NCBI GenBank assembly: GCA_913055805.1
Contig: CAJXLF010000012.1
Coordinates: 43,381 to 107,380, forward strand
Length of the DNA: 64,000 nt
Direction of reading: 5' to 3'
From: an uncultured Salinisphaerales bacterium
GTDB lineage: Bacteria > Pseudomonadota > Gammaproteobacteria > Nevskiales > CAJXLF01
The translations under genes were made by a program, and so were the position numbers. Below the pieces are notes generated by a model that was not told the DNA's origin, ran no database searches, and saw only the letters and a program-made list of their open reading frames with translations. Positions 48,641 through 56,642 of this stretch are shown here, one piece after another (within the stretch, counting starts at the first letter, position 1; each line of letters starts with the position of its first letter).

Positions 48641-48676
48641 TTTCTAATATAGTAATTGCAATTTCTAATTAAGTAA
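48641..48676. promoter_or_regulatory. Tandem TetR operator candidates
   Basis: TTTCTAATATAGTAA (48641-48655) and TTTCTAATTAAGTAA (48662-48676) are near-palindromic, share 13 of 15 bases and start 21 bases apart, i.e. two helical turns. They lie 15 bases from the TetR start and about 95 from the GMC start. Confidence 0.7.
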
Positions 48677-48771
48677 CTAAGATTATACAAAGTCGGAATA
48701 CGACTGGACATGGCCCTGCGCCATGGGTGCAAAGGAATCGACGAAAGGAACTTAGGAGAGAAGCGAACGCC

Positions 48772-50370
48772 ATGCCGGCCAACAGCTTTGACTACGTGGT
48801 GATTGGAGCAGGCTCTTCGGGCTGTGTGGCTGCCGCACGCCTGGCCGAAGCCGGTTCCGTGCTGCTGCTGGAAGCGGGCGAGCCTGCCGCGAACCACCCG
48901 GAAACGCTCTCTGCCGACGGCTTCAAGGATGCCTTCGCCAACGACGCGTTGATGTGGCAACGCATGAGCATCCCACAGGCGGATTGCGGCAAACGCCGCC
49001 TTTACCTGGGCAGCGGCCGCGGCATGGGCGGCAGCGGCGCCGTCAATGGCATGGTCTATACCCGCGGCGACCGCAGGGACTTCCGTCACTGGCCCGCTGG
49101 CTGGCAATGGGACGACTTGCAGCCCGCTTTCGAATCCGTCGAGCGGCAACTCGGCATCCGGCACCGCGAAAGCACCCCGTTTGCGGAACGTTTTATCCAG
49201 GCCGCCACCCAGGCCGGCTTGGATCGCAAGGACGGCATGAACGACGGCAACCTGCTGGGCGTGGTGGGCTGCAATGACATGAACTATTCGGGTGATGCCC
49301 GGCGCAGTTCCTATGCCGCCTGGCTGCATGACCAACAACCTGAAAACCTGACGATCATTACCGGCGCGCAGGTACGCCGCCTGGTATTTGACGATGCCCG
49401 CAACGCCAGCGCCGTCATTTACAGAAAGGACGGACAGATACACCGTGCCGATATTGGCCACGAAGTCCTGCTTTGTGCCGGCGCGCTGGAAACGCCCAAA
49501 CTGCTGATGCTGTCCGGCATCGGGCCACAGGCGCACCTGCAGTCTCTGGGTATCAATGTGGTGCTGGACGCGCCCGGCGTCGGCCAGCATCTGCAGGATC
49601 ACCCCAACGTCTGCATGTTCTACCGTGCGGCGCAGCCAGTGGATTTCCGTTACCCGCAGGTCTATGGCTTTGACGCCGCGGCGCGCCAACCCGGCGAACC
49701 GGCAGACGCGCCAGACACCTGCTTTGTCTGCTACGCAGCGCCGGCATCGATCAAGCACTCCATGCTGCGCATGCTGCCGATCCTGGCGCTGCCTGGCCGC
49801 TTGCATGACCTGCGCCCTTTGCGCCAGGCACTGCGCGGCCTCATTCATCTGGCCTTTGCCCTGCCACCCCTCAAGCGATTTGTGTCCCGCGTGTTCGGCA
49901 TCGTCGTCATCCTGGGCAAACCCACGGCCCGCGGCAGCATCCGCCTGGCCTCCAGCGACCCGTCGGCACCGACTCTGATCGACCCGGCTTATTACGCCAC
50001 CGAACAGGATCGCCGCACCATGGAAGCCGGCATAGCCAAGGCCCGCCGCATTGCAGCGCAGCCGCCGCTGGCCGAAGCCAGACCCCTGTCACCGGGCGCA
50101 AGAGATGTGAGCGCTAAAAAACTCTGGCAATGGATTCGTGCCGCCACCATGACCACCTTCCATTTCTGCGGCTCCTGCCGCATGGGCACAGATGCTGACA
50201 GCCCGGTGGACACCCGGCTGCGCGTCAAGGGACTGGGCAATGTACGCGTGGCCGACGCCTCGGTGATGCCGGAAATCCCGGTCTCCGCCCTGAACGCCCC
50301 GAGCATGATGATCGGCTACCGTGCGGCCGACTTCGTGCTGGCCACCCAATCCAGGAGAGAAGCGGCGTGA
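48772..50370 (+). CDS. GMC-family oxidoreductase (choline dehydrogenase-like)
   Basis: A 532-aa FAD alcohol dehydrogenase/oxidase. DYVVIGAGSSGCVAAARLAEAG binds FAD, GSGRGMGGSGAVNGMVYTRGDRRDF is GMC signature 1, GALETPKLLMLSGIGP signature 2, and FHFCGSCRMG...VRVADASVMPEIPVSALNAPSMMIGYRAAD the C-terminal active-site block with its His. It oxidises a primary alcohol to an aldehyde; AlkJ and choline dehydrogenase are relatives. ATG 48772 with AGGAG upstream is preferred. Stop overlaps the GTG of the aldehyde dehydrogenase by 4 bases, so alcohol and aldehyde oxidation are coupled. Confidence 0.9.
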   Translation: MPANSFDYVVIGAGSSGCVAAARLAEAGSVLLLEAGEPAANHPETLSADGFKDAFANDALMWQRMSIPQADCGKRRLYLGSGRGMGGSGAVNGMVYTRGDRRDFRHWPAGWQWDDLQPAFESVERQLGIRHRESTPFAERFIQAATQAGLDRKDGMNDGNLLGVVGCNDMNYSGDARRSSYAAWLHDQQPENLTIITGAQVRRLVFDDARNASAVIYRKDGQIHRADIGHEVLLCAGALETPKLLMLSGIGPQAHLQSLGINVVLDAPGVGQHLQDHPNVCMFYRAAQPVDFRYPQVYGFDAAARQPGEPADAPDTCFVCYAAPASIKHSMLRMLPILALPGRLHDLRPLRQALRGLIHLAFALPPLKRFVSRVFGIVVILGKPTARGSIRLASSDPSAPTLIDPAYYATEQDRRTMEAGIAKARRIAAQPPLAEARPLSPGARDVSAKKLWQWIRAATMTTFHFCGSCRMGTDADSPVDTRLRVKGLGNVRVADASVMPEIPVSALNAPSMMIGYRAADFVLATQSRREAA

Positions 50371-51986
50371 GCTCTGTTCAACCTCTGACCACACCGGCAT
50401 CAGCCAACGTCATTGAATGCATTAATCCGGCGACCGGGGAAAAGCTGGGCAGCTTGCCCGCCGCCAGCCCGGCGCAGGTACAGGCGGCGGTGGAGCGCGC
50501 CCGCATTGCCCAGCAGAGCTGGGCACGGAGCAGTTTCAGACAACGCCGCGCCGTATTGCAGCACATGCTGGACCACATGCTCGAACATGCCGACGAACTG
50601 GTGGCCGAGATCGTGCAGGACAGCGGCAAGACCCATGAAAACGCGCTGCTCGGCGAGATCATGCCGGTGTGCAACAAGATCCGCTGGATGATCAAGAATG
50701 CCGAGAAGCACCTGAAGCCCGAGAAAGTGCCATCCGGCATCCTCATGCACAAGAAAGGCCGCATTGAATACCGGCCGCTGGGGGTAGTGGCCTGCATCGT
50801 GCCCTGGAATTATCCCTTCCAGAATATCTTCGGCTCTCTCGTCGCCCCGTTGATGGCCGGCAATGCGGTCATCCTCAAGACTTCCGAAGCGGTGGCCTGG
50901 TCCACACAGCGTTTCCAGAAAGTGATCGACCAGGCGCTGGAAAAAGAAGGCTTCTCCACCGACACCGTGCAGATTATCAACGGCTTCGGCGACACCGGCG
51001 CGGCCCTGGTGCGCAGCCGCGTACAGAAAATCCTCTTTATCGGCTCGGTCGGCAATGGCCGCCGCATTATCGAAGGCAGCGCCGAACACCTCACCCCGGT
51101 GGTGATGGAACTGGGCGGCAAGGACCCGATGATCATCTGCGAGGACGCCAACCTGGAGCAGGCCCTGCATTCGGCACTGGGCGGCTGCTTCATCAACCTC
51201 GGCCAGAACTGCATTGCCTCCGAACGCCTCATCGTGCTGGACGGCATCTACGACCGCTTTGTCACCGCCATGCACGAGATGGCCGGCCAACTACGGCAAG
51301 GCGTGCCGCAGGAACCCGGCGCTCTGGATACCGGCGCACTGACCAGCCCCTTGCAGGTCAAGGTGGTGGATGAACTGGTGCGTGACGCCCTGGCCAACGG
51401 CGCCCGCGCGCTGGTCGGCGGCCGGTTACCGCAAGGTCCCGGCAACTTCTACCCACCTACGGTGCTGGTCGATGTCACCCCGGACATGCGCATCGCCAAC
51501 GAAGAAGTATTTGGCCCGGTGATGCTGATCATGCGGGTGAAAGACGATGCCGAAGCCGTGCGGCTGGCCAATGCTACCGACTTCGGTCTGCAGTCCTCGG
51601 TGTTCAGCAACAATCGCCCGCGGGCGGAACGCATTGCCGCCCAGCTGGAAGCCGGCGCCACCGTGATCAACGATTTCGGCCTCTGTTACCTGAACCAGAA
51701 CCTGCCCTTCGGCGGCGTGAAGTATTCGGGTTTCGGGCGCATGAATGGCCGCGACGGCCTGCGCGCCTATACCAACGCCAAGGCCGTGCTCACCGACCGT
51801 TTTCCGATTTCCATTCCCCCCAAACTGTATCCGGTCAAACCGGGCGACTACGCCAGGGCTCGCAGCAGCATAAGGCTGATGTTTGCCCGCCGCTGGCGCG
51901 ACAAGTTCAAGGCGCTAATCAGTCTCCTTGGAAAAAAACCCTCCCCCTTGGGGGGGGAGGGTAAGGGAGGGGGTGAGGATGAATAG
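50367..51986 (+). CDS. NAD(P)-dependent aldehyde dehydrogenase with repeat-encoded tail
   Basis: A 539-aa aldehyde dehydrogenase. VPWNYPFQNIFGSLVAPLMAGNAVILK (cofactor), VMELGGKDPMII (general-base Glu), NLGQNCIASER (catalytic Cys), EEVFGPVMLIM and LPFGGVKYSGFGRM are all in order. GTG start overlaps the GMC stop with AGGAG 9 bases upstream. The last about 15 residues (KPSPLGGEGKGGGEDE) come from a C-rich/G-rich repeat unit that runs into the coding region, making the protein longer than the family's usual 480-520 aa. It would turn the GMC product into a carboxylate. Confidence 0.92.
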   Translation: MSSVQPLTTPASANVIECINPATGEKLGSLPAASPAQVQAAVERARIAQQSWARSSFRQRRAVLQHMLDHMLEHADELVAEIVQDSGKTHENALLGEIMPVCNKIRWMIKNAEKHLKPEKVPSGILMHKKGRIEYRPLGVVACIVPWNYPFQNIFGSLVAPLMAGNAVILKTSEAVAWSTQRFQKVIDQALEKEGFSTDTVQIINGFGDTGAALVRSRVQKILFIGSVGNGRRIIEGSAEHLTPVVMELGGKDPMIICEDANLEQALHSALGGCFINLGQNCIASERLIVLDGIYDRFVTAMHEMAGQLRQGVPQEPGALDTGALTSPLQVKVVDELVRDALANGARALVGGRLPQGPGNFYPPTVLVDVTPDMRIANEEVFGPVMLIMRVKDDAEAVRLANATDFGLQSSVFSNNRPRAERIAAQLEAGATVINDFGLCYLNQNLPFGGVKYSGFGRMNGRDGLRAYTNAKAVLTDRFPISIPPKLYPVKPGDYARARSSIRLMFARRWRDKFKALISLLGKKPSPLGGEGKGGGEDE

Positions 51987-52066
51987 TCTCTTCCCCCTCT
52001 CCCCAACCCTCTCCCACCAGGGGAGAGGGAAAAGAAAACCCGCCTTCTCCCGTCAGGGAGGAGAGC
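51939..52066. repeat. C-rich/G-rich hairpin repeat, locus 4 (enters ALDH coding sequence)
   Basis: Three units: CCCTCCCCCTTGGGGGGGGAGGG within the last codons of the aldehyde dehydrogenase, CCCTCTCCCACC / AGGGGAGAGGG at about 52009-52029, and CTTCTCCC GTCA GGGAGGAG-like at 52044-52062. It fills the gap to the desaturase gene. Confidence 0.8.
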
Positions 52067-52091
52067 ACTTTCCCGCCTGGAGGCAGGAATC

Positions 52092-52766
52092 ATGAATACG
52101 ACGTTCTTTATCTGCCTGGCAGCCATCATGCTTTATGACGGCATGTTGATGACCTGGCTGTCCTGGGCGGCGACCTCTTCCCGTCTGAAGCAATACCGCA
52201 TCCGCACGCCCAAGACCTATCAACTGCCGCCGCTGCGCAAACGCCTCAATGTCACGTTGAATAACCTGATGTCGCTGGGTCTGTTTCTGGCTTTCCTGTT
52301 TTTCTTTGGCGACAGCGCCCTCTACCCGGGCTGGCCGGGCGCGGCGCATCTGCTGGGTGAATCCCTGGCGGTACTGCTGCTCTATGATTTTCTTTATTAC
52401 TTCTACCACCGTGGCATGCATCACCGCCTGGTGTTGAAGTATGTACACAGGGTGCATCACATGGTGCGCTTCCCCACGGCCAACGAAAGCGTCTTTCTGC
52501 ATCCGCTTGAGGCAGTGGGCGCCATCTTCCTGCTGTGCGGTTCCATCCTGCTGTTTGGCCCCATCAGCACCTGGTCGTTCCTGGTGGTGTTCTTCGTGTA
52601 TTCCACGGTGAACATCCTGGTTCACAGCAACCTGGAATTACCGCATCCGGCGTTCCGGCTACTGAATTTCTGGGCCCGGGCGCATGACGTGCATCACAAG
52701 GAACTCAAGTACAACTATTCCTCGATTTTCCCGTTCTGGGATCAGGCCTTCGGCACTTTCAAATAA
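52092..52766 (+). CDS. Sterol desaturase/fatty acid hydroxylase family di-iron protein
   Basis: A 224-aa membrane di-iron enzyme. Histidine boxes are complete: HRGMHH, HRVHH and HDVHH, with FPFWDQAFGTFK at the end, and four or so membrane segments. Relatives are eukaryotic sterol C-4 methyl oxidase (ERG25), C-5 desaturase and bacterial carotenoid hydroxylases. It inserts oxygen or a double bond in a hydrophobic substrate. GGAGG precedes the ATG. Standing right after alcohol and aldehyde dehydrogenases and 14 bases before a 3-beta-HSD-like gene, it could start a methyl-oxidation route. Confidence 0.88.
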   Translation: MNTTFFICLAAIMLYDGMLMTWLSWAATSSRLKQYRIRTPKTYQLPPLRKRLNVTLNNLMSLGLFLAFLFFFGDSALYPGWPGAAHLLGESLAVLLLYDFLYYFYHRGMHHRLVLKYVHRVHHMVRFPTANESVFLHPLEAVGAIFLLCGSILLFGPISTWSFLVVFFVYSTVNILVHSNLELPHPAFRLLNFWARAHDVHHKELKYNYSSIFPFWDQAFGTFK

Positions 52767-52780
52767 ACGAGCGAGACAAC

Positions 52781-53791
52781 ATGAGTAGGAAAATTCTCAT
52801 CACCGGCGGCCAGGGTTTCGTGGGCCGCGCCCTGGTGGACCGGTTCGCCGACCTCGGCTTTCAGGTCACATGTGTAGACATGATCGACCAGCCGTTCCGC
52901 GAGGACGTGAAATTCCTCAAACTGGACATTCGCGATGCCGCCGCCGTGAAAGCAGCCTGTGCCGGCATGGACAGCATCATTCACAACGCATCACTGGTGC
53001 ACACCAAGCACAACCGTGAAGAAGATGTCTGGGCCGTCAACCTGGGCGGCACGGAAAACATTCTGGCTGCCTGCGAAGCGCACAACATTCCCCGGCTGGT
53101 TTACATCAGCTCAGCCAGCGCCGTGTATGAAGGTCAGGACATCGAAAACGGCGACGAGAACCTGCCCTATTCCAGTATTTCGCAAGCGCCCTATGCCGAC
53201 AGCAAGATCGCAGCCGAGAAAAAGGCCCTGGCCTTCAGCGGCACCGGCGCCACCCGGACCTGCGCCATCCGCCCGCATGTGGTTTTTGGCGCGGGCGACC
53301 GGCGCTTCATTCCCGCCATTCTGGAAAAGGCCAAGGCCGGCAAACTCAAGCGTGCGGTAGGCAACCGCGACAAGCTTTCCGATTTCACCTATATCGACAA
53401 TCTGGTCGATGCGGTGGTGGCCGTCGAAGCACAGCTGACGCCGGGCTCGGCCGTTTGCGGCCAGGCCTACTTCATTACCAATGGCGAGCCCATGGCCTTC
53501 TTTGATTTCATCGAAAAAATGCTGGTGCAGATGGGTTACCCGCCCATTACCGGCAAGGTGCCCTACTGGCTGGCCTATTCAGTGGCCGCCATCGCCGAGG
53601 CCATCGACACGCTCAAGGGCGGCACCCTCAATGCCGAAGACGGGCTGACCCGCTTCGCCGTGCGTTACATGGTGACACACCACTACTTCAATATAGACAA
53701 GGCCCGCCGTGACTTCGGCTGGCAGCCGAAGATTTCACTGGATGAAGGCATTCGCCTCACGGCAGAGCAGATCGCGGTTGGAGAAACCTGA
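52781..53791 (+). CDS. NAD-dependent epimerase / 3-beta-HSD (NSDHL-like)
   Basis: A 336-aa extended SDR. ILITGGQGFVGRALVDRF (cofactor), IIHNASLVHTKHN, SSASAVYEG and YADSK (Tyr/Lys), IRPHVVFGAGDRRFIP and a 3-beta-HSD-type C-terminal half. It belongs to the same family as the gene at 33906 but the two differ widely. In eukaryotic sterol synthesis an enzyme of this family removes the C-4 carboxyl after ERG25 action while oxidising C-3; the adjacent hydroxylase makes that analogy attractive. Last gene of the GMC operon before a hairpin. Confidence 0.85.
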   Translation: MSRKILITGGQGFVGRALVDRFADLGFQVTCVDMIDQPFREDVKFLKLDIRDAAAVKAACAGMDSIIHNASLVHTKHNREEDVWAVNLGGTENILAACEAHNIPRLVYISSASAVYEGQDIENGDENLPYSSISQAPYADSKIAAEKKALAFSGTGATRTCAIRPHVVFGAGDRRFIPAILEKAKAGKLKRAVGNRDKLSDFTYIDNLVDAVVAVEAQLTPGSAVCGQAYFITNGEPMAFFDFIEKMLVQMGYPPITGKVPYWLAYSVAAIAEAIDTLKGGTLNAEDGLTRFAVRYMVTHHYFNIDKARRDFGWQPKISLDEGIRLTAEQIAVGET

Positions 53792-53810
53792 TCGTTAAAA
53801 CGATAACCGC
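53774..53810 (+). repeat. Nested inverted repeat after the 3-beta-HSD-like gene
   Basis: Outer arms GCGGTT / AACCGC (53774-53779 and 53805-53810) and inner ATCGTT-AA-AACGAT (53791-53804) span the stop codon. No T-run follows; it may be an mRNA-processing or attenuating hairpin before DUF1302. Confidence 0.4.
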
Positions 53811-53847
53811 AGGGACATAACAAGATTCAGCGGCAAGGGAGGAGAAC

Positions 53848-55773
53848 ATGAGCACAATGCGTGCGGGAATGCGGCAAGGCCTGCTGGTGGCCGTGCTGGG
53901 CATGGTCAGTCTGCCGTTGATGGCCGAGGAGTACGACTTCTACGGCATTGCCACCAAGGTCACACTGACCGGCAACTACGCTGCTGCCTGGCGTCTGGAA
54001 AAACCCAGCAACCGCATTATCGATGCGCCGGGTGACCCCGAACTGCCGGTGGCCGAAGACCTGAAGTATCCGCAGTCCAACAACTTCGACGACGGCGACC
54101 GCAACTTCGAACAGTACGACATGGTCAACAACCGCGTATCGCTCATTGGCGACATCGAATTCTCCTGGCGCGACTACGGCATGCTCATCCGCGCTGACAG
54201 TTTCTACGACGATGTCTACGCCAACAATGCCGACAACACCCATGACGCGCCCGACCGCATCAACACCACGCAACAGCCCTTCAATAGCTTCACCGACGAC
54301 ATTGACAAATACAGCGGCCAGCGAACCCGCCTGCTGGACGCCTACGTCTACGGCAATTTCTATTTCGGTGACACCATGGCCCTGAACGTACGCCTGGGCC
54401 GGCACATCTCCGCCTGGGGCCAGAGCCTGTTCTTCAACGGCGTCGCCCTGTCGCAGTCCACCGCCGATTCCACCCGCGCCACCATTCCCGGCGTGGACGT
54501 GAAGAGTATTCTGTTGCCCACCAACCAGTTGTCGCTGCGTTTCACGCTCACCGAGGACATCGTGCTGCTGGGCCAGTACCAGTTCGAGTTCGAACCCTTC
54601 CTGGTCAACCCGGTGGGCGAGTTTTACTCGGTGACTGACGTGGCCGGCCCCGGACGCGAGTTCATCTACGGCTTCGTCAATCCGCTCAACCCTACCGAGC
54701 TGGCACGCTTCAACATCACCGACCTGAACGACATCGCCGACATCCTGTTGACCATCGACCAGGTATTCGACAACCAGTTGCCCACCGAGCAACTGGAAGC
54801 CATCCTGCGCGGCCTGCCGCTGAACCTGCCACCGCTGTCTACACCCACCGAAGGCATCAATCCGTTGAATTCGCCCTCAGGTGTGAACCCGAGCTATATC
54901 GGTGACATCGAGCCCGATGACGACGACAAGCAATGGGGCCTGGGTATCCAGTACCGGCTCACCGATGTCACCGAACTGGGCGCCTATTACCTCAAGTACC
55001 ACCAGAAAACACCGGCGGTACAGACCAATCCGGGCGAACTGGTACTGATTCCGGAACAGGAACTGCTGCCCGGCGTCAGCCTGCCCGCCATCACCACCGG
55101 CACCCTGGGACTGACCGTGCCGGCCACTTACAACATCCGCTACTTCGACAATGTCGACCTCTATGCCCTCAGCCTGTCCACCCTGCTGTTTGGCTGGAAT
55201 GTCGGTGCCGAGGTAATCCGGCGCGAAGGCGCGGACGTGATGGTGGATGTGGATCAGGGCGTGAATGGGCCCGTACCCACGCCGACCCGCGCCAACACCA
55301 ACCAGGTGCTCGTTAATGCCATTTACACCTTCCGGCCCTCGCGCTGGCTGGAAAGCATCATCCTGGTGGGAGAGGTCGGCTGGATCGAGACGAAAGACCA
55401 GGAACCGCAGTTCAGTTACGAGGGCGCCCATGCCGGCCAGCCCTTCGACGAACTCACCTTCGACGAGGAAGCCTGGGCCTTCTCGATGCTGACTATCCTG
55501 GAGAAGCGCAACATCTTCTCCGGCTGGGACCTGAGCGTACCGATTTCCTTCCAGCGCGCACTAGAAGGCCGCGCAGCTCTGGCCGGCGCCTTCGGTTCGC
55601 TGTTCAACGAAGGCGATACACGTATCGGCGTCGGCTTCAATTTCACCCGTCTGAACAAGCTGACCCTGGGCATCAACTACAGCGGTTTCACCGGCGCTGA
55701 TCCCCACTTCCTGGATGCGCCGCTGGCCGACCGCGACACCGTCGGCCTGAGTGTGAAATACAGCTTCCTGTAA
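53848..55773 (+). CDS. DUF1302 outer-membrane beta-barrel protein
   Basis: A 641-aa secreted protein: signal peptide (LLVAVLGMVSLPLMAEE), then long alternating beta strands ending in Phe-Leu-type residue (LSVKYSFL), as in porins. VRLGRHISAWGQSLFFNGVALSQSTADST and the LPTNQLSLRFTLTEDIVLLGQYQFEF region match DUF1302, which is repeatedly paired with DUF1329 in degraders of hydrophobic compounds. GGAGGAGAAC precedes the ATG. It likely forms a channel or docking barrel for uptake or export of the pathway substrate; the DUF1329 partner is at 36729. Confidence 0.87.
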   Translation: MSTMRAGMRQGLLVAVLGMVSLPLMAEEYDFYGIATKVTLTGNYAAAWRLEKPSNRIIDAPGDPELPVAEDLKYPQSNNFDDGDRNFEQYDMVNNRVSLIGDIEFSWRDYGMLIRADSFYDDVYANNADNTHDAPDRINTTQQPFNSFTDDIDKYSGQRTRLLDAYVYGNFYFGDTMALNVRLGRHISAWGQSLFFNGVALSQSTADSTRATIPGVDVKSILLPTNQLSLRFTLTEDIVLLGQYQFEFEPFLVNPVGEFYSVTDVAGPGREFIYGFVNPLNPTELARFNITDLNDIADILLTIDQVFDNQLPTEQLEAILRGLPLNLPPLSTPTEGINPLNSPSGVNPSYIGDIEPDDDDKQWGLGIQYRLTDVTELGAYYLKYHQKTPAVQTNPGELVLIPEQELLPGVSLPAITTGTLGLTVPATYNIRYFDNVDLYALSLSTLLFGWNVGAEVIRREGADVMVDVDQGVNGPVPTPTRANTNQVLVNAIYTFRPSRWLESIILVGEVGWIETKDQEPQFSYEGAHAGQPFDELTFDEEAWAFSMLTILEKRNIFSGWDLSVPISFQRALEGRAALAGAFGSLFNEGDTRIGVGFNFTRLNKLTLGINYSGFTGADPHFLDAPLADRDTVGLSVKYSFL

Positions 55774-55788
55774 TGAGCGGAGTCTGTC

Positions 55789-56604
55789 ATGCGTGACCTG
55801 CACCCCAACCTGGGCGCGCCTTCATGGGGCCGCAGAAAAGCCATCTATGTCTCTTCATTGCTGGCCACGCTCATCTTCGCCGGTGGCGCGGCGATTCTGG
55901 TCGCCCTGAAAATACTGCCGCCCACTCCGACCGACGTCATCTGCTCATGGGTCATGCTGGTCGTGCTGTTCGTGCCCTTTCTCGGCCTGTGGGATAACCC
56001 GGGTGAAACCCGTAGCCGCGTGGAGCGCTGGGCCGAGTTCGGTTTCGTGTGGCTGCTGGTTTCCGGTATTGCGCAGACCTTCTGGGAACTACCCTGGTTC
56101 ATCCTCGACTTCACCGGCATCGTGCACGGCATCACAGAAGAGGACACCTGGTTGTGGATCTGGTGGGTCTACGGCGGCGCCGACACCCGCTACCTGACCT
56201 CGAACCCCACCATTGCCGGGCTGGAATTCATGGCCGGCTTTTCCGGCCCCTTCGAGCTGCTCGCCTGGTGGATGTACACCAACGGCCGCAGCATGAAACA
56301 GAAACTCACCGCCTGCTGGATGGCCTTGATCATCGGCGTGGGTCTGACCTACCAGACCGGCGTGTTCTTCATTGCCGAATGGCATCTGGACTGGGTCAAC
56401 ATCCAGCAGGGCGCCACCGGCTTCTGGTTGAAGTTCGTCGGCCTCAACCTGCCCTGGCTGTTCGCGCCGCTCATCGCCATGCCGGGCGCCATGTACGAAC
56501 TGGCGCACTGGTATCGGGTGCAGGGTTATGAAATGGCCCTGCGCACGGCCCGCGACGAAGCGCCGCAAGAAGCCCTGCCTGATCCGTTGCCGGATGCCCT
56601 GTAG
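55789..56604 (+). CDS. Emopamil-binding protein (EXPERA)-like membrane protein
   Basis: A 271-aa protein with about six to seven membrane segments. Its middle and C-terminal parts follow human EBP, the sterol delta8-delta7 isomerase: WELPWF (E100 = EBP E80), YGGADTRYL (EBP KGDSRYI), LEFMAGFSGPFELL (E146 = E122), YQTGVFFIAEWHLDW (EBP YFLTEHRDGF) and FVGLNLPW (N220, W223 = N193, W196). EBP His76 is replaced by Gln96. This comparison is from memory, not an alignment program. It is 15 bases after DUF1302. A bacterial double-bond isomerase for sterol-like rings is plausible; the lost His may alter or abolish that activity. Confidence 0.65.
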   Translation: MRDLHPNLGAPSWGRRKAIYVSSLLATLIFAGGAAILVALKILPPTPTDVICSWVMLVVLFVPFLGLWDNPGETRSRVERWAEFGFVWLLVSGIAQTFWELPWFILDFTGIVHGITEEDTWLWIWWVYGGADTRYLTSNPTIAGLEFMAGFSGPFELLAWWMYTNGRSMKQKLTACWMALIIGVGLTYQTGVFFIAEWHLDWVNIQQGATGFWLKFVGLNLPWLFAPLIAMPGAMYELAHWYRVQGYEMALRTARDEAPQEALPDPLPDAL

Positions 56605-56642
56605 AATTCGCACTTTCCGTCTCACAAGATAAGGAACGCTCC

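Noticed and set aside
48595..49848. Leftward 417-codon frame covering the GMC gene start and the TetR/GMC gap
   Set aside because: It runs through the operator region and reads as antisense of the GMC FAD domain.
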